Notes under the pieces: model-generated
Seen by the model: the letters and a program-made list of their open reading frames with translations, nothing else
What the model was told of the DNA's origin: nothing
Database searches by the model: none
DNA from: Apium graveolens
Taxonomy: Eukaryota > Streptophyta > Magnoliopsida > Apiales > Apiaceae
Assembly (NCBI RefSeq): GCF_009905375.1
Contig: NC_133655.1
Coordinates: 167,176,588-167,240,587, forward strand
DNA length: 64,000 bases
Reading direction: 5' to 3'
Shown: positions 49,651 through 59,082 of the stretch, one piece after another
How the letters are laid out: the number at the start of each line of letters is the position of its first letter
Numbering within the stretch: position 1 is the stretch's first letter
Made by a program: the position numbers and the translations under genes

Positions 49651-51120
49651 TACAAAAAGGTGAACTTACAATGAGGGTTCAAGATTAGGATGTCACTTTT
49701 AATGTGTTCAATGAAATGAAATTCCCAACAGATGAAGAGGAGTGTCATAAAGTAGAACTGGTCGACACTGTAGTGAATTCGGAGATGGAGCAATTTCTAA
49801 GGTCGGATACCTTAGAGAGAGCCTTAACAGGGGAATTTGATATTGAAGACTAAGAAGGAGCAGAGCAACTTCAGATGTTGAATGCATCTCCGTGGAAGAG
49901 GAAGTTGGATATGCCATTCGAGTCTCTTAGAATAGCAGAGCTAAAAAAATTTTAGTAGCGTCTTAAACCATCTATTGAAGAAGCTCCACACTTGAGCTCA
50001 AAGCACTGCCGGATCACTTGAGGTATGCGTTTTTATGTGATGTATCTACATTACCTGTTATTATTGCGTCTAACCTGTCAGGTAGTAATGAAGACAAGCT
50101 TTTGCGAATTCTGAGAGAGTTCAAATCAGCAATCGGATGGACTAAGGGAATCAGCCCTTCTTATTGTATGCATACAATTCTGCTGGGAGAAGGAAGTAAA
50201 CCTACCGTTGAACATCAGAGAAGACTCAATCCTATCATGAAAGAGGTGGTGAAGAAAGAAATTCTTAAATGGCTGCAGGGATCATTTATCCTATTTCAGA
50301 CAGTTCATGAGTGAGCTCGGTGTAGTATGTGCCGAAGAAATGAGGCATTACAGTTGTAGCTAATGAGAAGAATGAGCTCATCCCTACTCGGACAGTCGCA
50401 TGGTGGAGAGTATGTATGTATTATCAGAAGTTGAATAAATCCACTAGAAAAGATCATTTTTCGCTTCCATTCATCGATCAAATGCTTGATAGGTTGGCTG
50501 GTCATGAGTATTATTGCCTTCTGGATGGGTACTCAGGTTATAATCAGATTTGTATCGTCCCAGAAGATTAGGAGAAGACCACTTTTACTTGTCCTTTTGG
50601 CACTTTCGCTTTCCGCCGAGTTTCTTTCGGGCTCTGTGGTGCACCTGATACTTTTCAGAGATGCATGATGGCCATATTCTCTGACATGATTGGTACAAAT
50701 GTAGAGGTATCCATGGATGATTTTTCCGTTTTCAGATATCCGTATGATGAGTGCTTGCATAATCTGAGCTTGGTGCTGAAAAGGTGCATTGAGACCAATC
50801 TGGTGCTTAATTGGGAAAATGTCACTTCATGGTGCAATAAGGTATCATTCTTGGGCACAAGGTATCTAGAAAAGGGCTGGAAGTGGATAAGGCGAAAGTG
50901 GGGACTATCGAAAATCTTCCTCCACCAATCTCAGTTAAAGGAATCCGCAGTTTTCTTGGTCATGCGGGTTTTTATCGGCGATTTATTAAAGACTTCTCCA
51001 AAATTTCTAAACCCTTGTGCAATTTGTTGGAGAAGGATGTTCCCTTCAAATTTGATGAAGAATTTTTAGCTACTTTCGAGAATTTGAAAAAGATGTAGAC
51101 TATAACGCCTGCTATTACTG
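49651..51120 (+). pseudogene. Athila reverse transcriptase
   Basis: A spacer of about 370 bp with no motif precedes the domain. From 50018 the text shows FKSAIGWTKGISPSYCMHTI, then RRLNPIMKEVVKKEILKWL, VAWWRVCMYYQKLNKSTRKD, LLDGYSGYNQI with the first catalytic Asp, TCPFGTFAFRRVSFGLCGAP and VSMDDFSVF, where the double Asp is intact. The thumb reads IRSFLGHAGFYRRFIKDFSK at 50920-51000 in another frame. Stops and frameshifts are at about 50312, 50333, 50570 and 50870. The active-site residues survive but the frame is broken at least five times. Confidence 0.86.
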
Positions 51121-51510
51121 CACCTGATTGAGGTGGGCCTTTTGAGAAGATGTGTGATGCTAGCGACTATGCAGTGGGAGCTATTCTCGGTCAGAGAAAG
51201 AAGAATATTTTTTATGTGGTTTACTACGCTAGTAAAAACCCTTAATGATGCTCATCTGAATTACAGTACTAAGGAGAAGGAGTTTTTGGTTGTTGTTTAT
51301 GGGTTCGAGAAATTCAGATCTTACTTGTTTGGGACAAAAGTGACGGTTTACGCTGATCATGCAGCTATTAAATATTTGGTCTCAAAGAAAGATTCAAAAA
51401 TGCGATTGATTTGATGGATTCTCTTGCTTCAGGAATTCGAATTGGAAATCAAAGACAGGAAAGGTACGGAAAACCAGGTAGCGGATCATCTATCACGTTT
51501 GGAAGATCAT
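51121..51510 (+). pseudogene. Athila RNase H
   Basis: The start (usual [15 protein letters not shown]) is readable as nucleotides at 51150-51200 but out of frame with the next part. It then reads [39 protein letters not shown] with an Asp of the active site, and [20 protein letters not shown] at the end. Stops occur at 51244 and 51412. It leads directly into the integrase N-terminal linker LEDHGKAS. Confidence 0.85.
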
Positions 51511-52874
51511 GGTAAAGCTTCACAAGATAACACGTTAATCAACGAATCTTTTCCCGATGAGCAACTTTTTGGGGTGCAAGAAGAAGAATCGTGGTTTGCA
51601 GATATTATGAACTATCTTGGAAGTAATGTGATTCCCTCAGAATTTTCTTATTCTCAAATGAAGAAGTTTTTATATGAAGTCAAGTGGTATCGATGGGATG
51701 AGCCGTTCTTGTTCAGAAAGGGGGCAGATCAGATAATCAGGAGGTGCATTCCATATAGTGAAATATAGGGTATTTTGCGAGATTTTCATGCCACTGCTTA
51801 TGGTGGTCATTATGGTGGAGAGAAGACCGCTTCCTGTATCCTTCAGGCGGGATTTTTCTGGCCACCTTGTTTAAAGATGTTCATCAGTTTGTGTTGAGAT
51901 GTGATCGCTATCAACGAGTTGGAAATATGTCCAAGAGGGACGAGATGCCTCTTAACATGCTTCTTTAAGTTGATATTTTTGATGTGTGGGGAATAGAATT
52001 CATAGGACCATTTATATCATCGTGTAACAATCAATATATTCTCCTGGCAGTAGATTATATGTCTAAATGGGTTGAGGTTAAGGCTTTGCCAACCAAAGAT
52101 GCTAAGGTGGTGATAAATTTTCTTCATAAAAACATATTCACATATTTTGTTACTCCACGAGTAATAATCAGTGACGAGGGAACGCATTTCTGTAATCACA
52201 AGTTTACTGCATTAATGGAAAGGTATCGTGTGAATCATCATGTGGCCACAGCTTATCATCCTCAGACTAATGGGCAGGCTGAAGTGTCTAATCGAGAAAT
52301 CAATCGAATCTTGGAGAAGGTGGTGAGTCCGTCTCGAAAGGATTGGTCATTGAAGCTTGATGAAGCTGTTTGGGCCTACAAAACAGCATTCAAGACACCT
52401 TTAGGTATGTCTCCTTTCCAGTTGGTGTATAGTAAGGCGTGTGATCTGCCTGCTGATTTAGAACATAAGGCATACCGGGCTTTGAAGAAATTGATTCTTG
52501 ACATGTCGGCTGCTGGAGAAAGGAGAATACTTCAAATTAATGAGCTCGATGAGTTTTGTCTGCAAGCTTACGAGAAAAACAAGTTATACAAGGAGAAGGT
52601 TAAGAGATGGCACGATAGGAGGTTTGTGCACAAGTCATTTGTGCATGGTCAGCAAGTCCTACTTTTTAATTCTCGTCTCAGACTTTTCCCAGGAAAGCTT
52701 AAGTCAAGGTGGTCAGGGTCATTCATAGTCAAAACTGTGTTTCTGCATGGTGCAGTGGAAATTTTTGATAAGCTTTCGGATCAAGCATTTAAGGTTAATA
52801 GTCAGACGTTGAAGCATTACTTTGGTGATACGGTGAACCTTGAAGCGGTGATCGCCGTTCTTGCTATGACTTGA
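51511..52874 (+). pseudogene. Athila integrase
   Basis: The N-terminal linker (51424-51768) has [20 protein letters not shown] and stops at 51766. The zinc module near 51780-51920 is frameshifted. A 296-codon frame (51984-52874) holds the complete core and C-terminal part: [10 protein letters not shown], where the first catalytic Asp is Glu, ISDEGTHF with the second Asp, and [11 protein letters not shown] with the Glu. It continues through [20 protein letters not shown] and [11 protein letters not shown]. This is the longest undamaged pol stretch in the window, but the Asp-to-Glu change would be expected to disable catalysis. Confidence 0.88.
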
Positions 52875-52984
52875 ATTTAGAAGCTTCACGTCAAGCTAAG
52901 GATGGAAAATAAGCGCTTTGTGGGAGGCAACCCACGCGTTTCTGTAGTTTTGTAGCTTATGTAATAAAAAAAATTGGCAGTAGC

Positions 52985-53195
52985 TCAGCGCGCCCACTCT
53001 CTCCTTCAGGGCGCCCGTGCCTGTTTGACAGAAGCTTAGCGCGATCGCGCCCTCATCCTGCGCGCCCGTGCCTGCCCGCTGTTCAGAAAAACAAAAAAAA
53101 CACAAAACAATTGCTACACAGGTTTACCCAAATTTTTTACCCTAACCCTACCCAATATTTTACAGCAGCCTCCCTTCATATCTCTACTATATATA
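52985..53195 (+). promoter_or_regulatory. Internal CpG cassette and TATA box before Athila env-like ORF
   Basis: CAGCGCGCCCACTCTC, GGGCGCCCGTGCCTG, TAGCGCGATCGCGCCCTC and GCGCGCCCGTGCCTGC lie at 52986-53075, about 25 bp apart. The third is preceded by GACAGAAGCT, matching the LTR phrase AACAGAAGGCTAGCGCG. TATATATA at 53187-53194 follows about 110 bp later and the env-like ATG is at 53288. The order cassette, TATA, start resembles the LTR promoter. Function is inference. Confidence 0.5.
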
Positions 53196-53287
53196 TCGAT
53201 TCTTATATACTTACCTATTATTATATACATACAATCCCTTGCTCTACATACACTCTTTGCACCCAATTCACAACCAATTGCTTGATT

Positions 53288-54451
53288 ATGGCACCCAAGA
53301 GAGCAAGATTTACTAGTAGTAGTAGCATTCATCCCTCTTCTACAGAGGACTCTAGTATGGGTGGTGGTGGTAACAAATTCACTTCAACGGAGGCACAAGC
53401 GGAATTTGCTCGATTGATGTCTAAACCGGTGGCTAAGGAGAGGGGATTCTTGCCTACGGCTCTGGATGGGCAGTTAATGGAGATGATTACAGATATGGGT
53501 TGGGAGAGCTTTTGTGAGGCACCATTCATGGTTCCATTAAGCATTGTACGTGAGATTTATGCCAATGTTAAGGCTGAGAAGAATGGATTTTCTGTAGTTC
53601 GGGGTTTAATTATGGATTACCGACATGCTGCTATTCGTCGTGTCCTACATCAACATGCAAAGCCTAGGGGTGCTGAAGATTGGGTGCACAAGACCCGGGC
53701 TGATTTGGATTTGGATTATATCTTAGAGGAGGTATGTGTTCCGGGTACGGCATGGAAATATAAGGAAGGAATAACTGAGCCACTCACCTACCCTGCTTCT
53801 GCCATGAACAGGTATGCAAGGGCCTGGAATTTATTTTTGTGTGCTAATATTCTGCCTTCTTCGCATTCACATGAGGTCATTGTGGACCGAGCCACACTCT
53901 TGTGGATGATTCTGAATGAGGAGTATATTGATCTTGGTTATGTCATTCATCAGAACATGCTTTGATTTCTGTGAGGTGGGACGACAGGGGTGATTCCTCA
54001 TGGCTCTATTGTTACTAAATTGTGCACAGCTGTGGAAGTTAGGTGGTCTGAGGAGGAGCAGTTGCAGATGCCGAGTGCCCCTATTGATCATTCTACAATT
54101 TCTAGGATGGAGGAATGGGAAAGATGTGTGCCCCATGATAAGGGGGTAGGGTATATTTATGATGATACATAGGGTGGCCACCCGAATCCTCCCGTGCCTA
54201 TAGAGGAACCCTCTCGTGTGGAGCAGGCAGTTGATAGGTCTGGTTCTGGTGATGCTCAGTATAGACGGTTGACTCAGCATATTGATGCCATGCATGACAT
54301 CTGTCGCCGTTTTGGGGAGGACTTGACATAGGCTCTAGTTAGTGCTTTTCGAGCCACTGGTGTAGAGGTTGATTGACCAGCTTTTGGAGGTAGCACAGTG
54401 TATCCGCTGCCTGATTCTCCACCCGAAGATGGTGATCCTGCCGACAGTTAG
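53288..54451 (+). pseudogene. Athila env-like ORF (putative plant transposon protein domain)
   Basis: The ATG at 53288 (MAPKRARFTSSSS) is preferred over the one at 53111 because the upstream stretch is hydrophobic UTR-like text and MAPKR-type starts are usual. The frame stays open for 225 codons, then continues in the same frame to a final TAG at 54449 with five internal stops (53963, 53972, 54170, 54329, 54374), 387 codons in all. It reads ERGFLPTALDGQLMEMITDM, GWESFCEAPFMVPLSIVREI and RVLHQHAKPRGAEDW, the pattern of the plant transposon protein family found as ORF2 of Athila. The premature stops are all TGA or TAG, compatible with single transitions. Confidence 0.82.
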
Positions 54452-55696
54452 GTATGCTCTTGCTATCCTTATTATTTCCTTTAATGAGGTCATTGAATAT
54501 TTTAATTTGGGGGTGGTAATTTAAGGATTAGTAGTAGTAGAGTCGTGTTCATCTAGGAATCATATTGCATGTGTAGTGGTAGTTCATTCATAATCTTGCA
54601 TTGCTATTCATATAGACCATAATTGTTTATATATATTATGTTAGTCCATTTAGTTGCATTTACATAGCATATAACATGATCCCGTAGGATGAGCTATTTC
54701 CGGTTGGTAGGTCGGTGTTGATTTGAGTGTAGTGATGATGAATAGAGGGATGATTAAGTTCTTATGAATTGACTTACATGTCCAGAAGCAAGGCCTATTC
54801 ATAAGTCTCATCGGTTGCTTTTGGGCTAGATAAGGGCCATACTGGTTTGGTCATTGAAATTTAATCACTTGTTCACATTTAGAATGTTTGTTATTCCCTT
54901 AATGACAAAGGAGCACTAAAATATAAATTCGGGGAAACCAGGGATTTCATTGCTAGTTGTTAATAAAATTTAGGCGTCAAAAGGCTAGTAGCCACTCACA
55001 TTTATGAGTAGTCTAGCGATGCATGAGATGGAGCGAAACACACTCATTCCAGAAAAGAGAAAAAAAAAGAAGAAAAAAAAAAGAAAAAAAGGGAAAAGAT
55101 TTGTGTTACTATCTGATTATGCAGAATTGACCACGGGTGAGCTCTTTAATACTCGAGCAATTAAGTTCTAGGGGACTTTGTGCCTAGTGACCTAAGGCTT
55201 GTTCAGTCTGGGATCCGCTAACATAACGCTCGCCACATGGGCATTATTGCATAAGTCTTTCGGGGTCTCATCCATTGCACAGTCAAATAAGCATTTGTGT
55301 TAATATGTTCAATGTTGTAGCATGAATCCTTGTCTAACTCCGGTGATGATAGAGGTGTTTTGGAGTAATGATGTGTTTAGCGTTCATTCTACTTATAAGT
55401 TTGTGATTGTTTTGGCGAAGAATAGGATATGGTTTTGATCTAGTGTTGGGAATATATCTTATAAGCAAAGCACACACTCACGCTTCTGTGTTTGTAAGTT
55501 AGTACATGGGATTTAGTCGAGCTCTGTTTAGAGTTATTGCATTCGTAGAGATATTGGCTTATTGATTTGATTATGGTTATTCCGAGGGGATCTTTATATT
55601 ATCATTAAGTTGCGTTCATTCATTTAGTTGCATCCATTCATGTATAGTCGAGTCTGTTTATGCTTGAGGACAAGCATCGATTTAAGTTTGGCGGTG
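54452..55696 (+). other. Athila 3' noncoding region and polypurine tract
   Basis: There is no reading frame. A purine run of A and AAG units fills 55044-55098. Bases 55115-55696 are repeated at 57103-57683. The tract TTTAAGTTTGGCGGTG ends directly before LTR2; its counterpart before LTR3 reads GGGGGTG, so one G has changed to C here. Confidence 0.75.
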
Positions 55697-57094
55697 TGAT
55701 AAGTGGATTTTATATCCATTTAGAACGCTTCATATCGGCTTAAGTTGATGACTTGATCTCAAGTATGTGGTATTTTTGATGCATTTTTGTTGAGTCTTTG
55801 CAGAGTTATAACTAGAGGCAGGAATGGACTTTTCTATGCTTCTATGATGGAATAAGATCAAGAAATGAAGGGAGAAAGCTTGCCATAGGAGCGGAGTGAG
55901 AAATAAAGAAAGCAGAAATTTTTGGCAGAAGCCAAGTGCGGCCGCCCTCTACCTTGGCGCGCCCGCGCTGCTTGAACAGAAGGCTAGCGCGCCCGCGCTC
56001 TATCTTGGTGGGCCCGTGCTAGGTCTTGCAGACAGAAATCCTATTTTGATTCTGATTGGAAGTTTCGTGCGGTCTAAGGAATCTGGAAGTATAAATACCA
56101 GAAGATATCAATCAGAAGGATAAAAAGAACGGAAGGGAGAACGACAAGTTGAGAGCACAAGACGGCTAAAAAGAAGAAGATCTAGTTCTACATCTTATTT
56201 TGTATTCTTCTAATTAGGCGATACTTTGGATGCTCATTTCAGATTTGTTTTCTAAACCTTTATACTTTAATATTTTCTTGTAGTATTCATAACCTTTTTA
56301 CTATCATATTTTCATTGAAACCCATGATGACGAGCCATTCGATTATGAACTAATTATTATCATGGGATTCTAACGAATTTATTTATGGAGTTTAGTAGTT
56401 GATTGCCTTAAAGTTTTCAGTGTGTGATGAATTATTTATTTCTTAGTGTGGTTGTGCTTAATCTTCTTGGATGCGTAGATAACATCTAAGTTATATTGTT
56501 AATCTCTATTGAATGCGAAAGTGGATATAGGGGTTTAGAACTTGTCATGCTAGCATAGGTTTATAAATGTTTTAACATGCATGATTCGTAGTATAATTTT
56601 AAACATCTTACGTTGTCCTGTGTGATCTCAATGGATAACTTGCTCTTAAAATGTTATGTTTTCAAATCTTATAGACATACAGGGTCTAAATATAATTGGT
56701 GTCTGCCAGCTTCTATCTAATTTTTGGATGCTGAGTGGTAGGGTATACGTATATTGAAAGATAGCATGTACTAATTTCGTGTTGTCTGATTAGTTACTAT
56801 AACCGTCACATACTATGATTAAAGGCATAAACTCTGAACGGAGTATTTAATAAAGTTGGAATCCCATGTTTTATTTCGTCTAAGTAACTTGATTTTAATC
56901 TCTTAGTTAATTCACTCTAGCATAATTACTTTTAGATAATCAAACTCAATTTGATACTTGTCTTAGCAGTGAATAATAATCATACATTATTGCATAAGTG
57001 CACATTCTGAATTAAACCAATATCTGTGGGAACGAACTAAACTTAAACTTATACTACTTGTGACCACGTACACTTGCGTGTTTTTGTGCGAACA
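55697..57094 (+). repeat. Athila LTR2 (1398 bp)
   Basis: It is bounded by TGATAAGTGG and GCGAACA and colinear with LTR1 and LTR3. It is followed by AGTTTTTT, the same bases that follow LTR1 before the primer site, so it also once served as a 5' LTR. CpG cassette 55934-56020 and TATAAATA 56090-56097 are present. Confidence 0.92.
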
Positions 57095-57683
57095 AGTTTT
57101 TTGATTATGCAGAATTGACCACGGGTGAGCTCTTTAATACTCGAGCAATTAAGTTCTAGGGACTTTGTTCCCAGTGACCTAAGGCTTGTTCAGTTTGGGA
57201 TCCGCTAACCTAACGCTCGCTACATGAGTATTATTGCATAAGTCTTTCGGGGCCTCATGCATTGCACGGTCAAATAAGCATTTGTGTTGATGTGTTCAAT
57301 GTTGTAGCATGAATCCTTGTCTAACTCCAGTGATGATAGTGGTGTTTTGGAGTCATGATGTGTTTAGCGTTCATTCTACTTATAAGCTTGTGATTGTTTT
57401 GGCGAAGAATAGGATATGGTTTTGATCTAGTGTTGGGAGTATATCTGATAAGCAAAGCATACACTCACGCTTCTGTGTTTGTAAGTTAGTACATGGGATT
57501 TAGTCGATCTCTATTTAGAGTTATTGCATTCGTAGAGATACTGGCTTATTGATATGATTATGGTTATTCCGAGGGGATTTTTGCATTGTCATTAAGTTGC
57601 ATTCATTCATTTAGTTGCCTTCATTCATGTATTGTCAAGTCTGTTTATGCTTGAGAACGAGCATCGATTTAAGTTTGGGGGTG
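57095..57683 (+). repeat. Athila internal stub: 5' leader joined to 3' tail copy
   Basis: Bases 57095-57102 (AGTTTTTT) are the first bases after a 5' LTR. From 57103 (GATTATGCAG) the sequence is a copy of 55115-55696, ending in the PPT TTTAAGTTTGGGGGTG. The whole coding region between leader and tail is missing, so this is a second Athila internal region reduced to 589 bp. Confidence 0.85.
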
Positions 57684-59082
57684 TGATAAGTGAATTTTAT
57701 ATCCATTTAGAACGCTTCATATCGGCTTAAGTTGATGACTTGATCTCAAGTATGTGGTATTTTTTATGCATTTTTGTTGAGTCTTCGCAGAGCTATAACT
57801 AGAGGCAGGAATGGACTTTTCTCTACTTCTATGATGGAATAAGATTAAGAAATGAAGGGAGAAAGCTTGCCAGAGGAGCGGAGCGAGAAATAAAGAAAGC
57901 ATAAATTTTTGGCAGAAGGCAAGCGCGACCGCCCTCTACCTTGGCGCGCCCGTGCTGCTTGAACAGAAGGCTAGCGCGCCCGTGCTCTGTCCCGGCGCGC
58001 CCGTGCTAGGTCGTGCAGATAGAAATCCTATTTTGATTCTGATTAGAAGTTTCGTGCCGTCAAAGTAATCTGGAAGTATAAATACCAGAAGATACCAATC
58101 AGAAGGAAAAAAAGAACGGAAGGGAGAACAACAAGTGAAGAGCATAAGACGGCTAAGAAGAAGAAGATCTAGGTCTACATCTTATTTTTGTATTCTTCTA
58201 ATTAGGCGATACTTTGGATGCGCATTTCGGATTTGTTTTCTAAACCTTAATACTTTAATATTTTCTTGTAGTATTCAGAACCTTTTTACTATCATGTTTT
58301 CATTGAAACCCATGATGACGAGCCGTTCAATTATGAACTAATCATTATCATGGGATTCTAACGGATTTATTTATGGAGTTTAGTAGTTGATTGCCTTAAA
58401 GTTTCAGTGTGCTATGAATTATTGATTTCTTGGTATGGTTGTACTTAATCTTCTTGAATGCGTAGCTAACATCTAAGTTATAATGTTAATCTCTATTGAA
58501 TGTGAAAGTGGATATATGGGTTTAGAACTTTCCATGCTAGCATAGATTTATGGATGTTTTAACATGCATGATTCGTAGTGTAATTTTAACCATCTTACGC
58601 TGCCTTATGTGATCTCAATAATTAACTTGCTCTTAAACCGTTATGTTTTTAAATCTTAAAGACATATAGGGTCTAAACATAATTGGTGTCTGCCAGCTTC
58701 TATCTGATTTGTGGATGCTGAGTGGTAGGGTATAAGTATGTTAAAAGATAGCGTGTACTAATTTTGTGCTGTCTGATTAGTTATCATAACCGTCACATAC
58801 TATGATTAAAGGCATAAACTCTGAACGAAAGTAGTTAATGAAGTTGGAATCCCATGTTTTATTTCATGTAAGTAACTTGATTTTAATCTCTTAGTTAATT
58901 CACTCTAGCATAATTACTTTTAGATAATCAAACTCAATTTGATACTTGTCTTAGCTGTGAATAATAATCATACATTATTGCATAAGTGCACATTCTGAAT
59001 TAAACCAATCTGTGTGAGAACGAACTAAACTTAATCTTATACTACTTTTTCCCGCGTACGCTTGTGTGTTTTTGTCCGAACA
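57684..59082 (+). repeat. Athila LTR3 (1399 bp)
   Basis: It begins TGATAAGTGAATTTT after an intact PPT and ends CCGAACA, where Copia C env-like sequence resumes. CpG cassette 57921-58010 and TATAAATA 58077-58084 match the other LTRs. Confidence 0.92.

Larger units (their letters stand above)
45820..59082 (+). mobile_element. Athila Ty3/gypsy with three LTRs
   Basis: The structure is LTR1 (45820-47213), internal region with gag, protease, RT, RNase H, integrase and env-like ORF, LTR2 (55697-57094), a 589-bp stub, and LTR3 (57684-59082). The Asp-tRNA-type primer site, TTTAAGTTTGG.GGTG tracts before the 3' LTRs and the env-like ORF fit Athila. It inserted in the env-like gene of Copia C. A candidate target duplication is GGCAT (45815-45819) and AACAT (59083-59087), differing by two transitions. 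Without the extra stub and LTR it is about 11.3 kb, normal for Athila. Confidence 0.9.

Noticed and set aside
53111..53287. Upstream ATG at 53111 as the env-like start, giving a hydrophobic N-terminus like a signal peptide
   Set aside because: The stretch is Tyr/Thr/Ile-rich because it overlaps the TATA-rich leader; the ATG at 53288 fits the usual start better. It remains possible.
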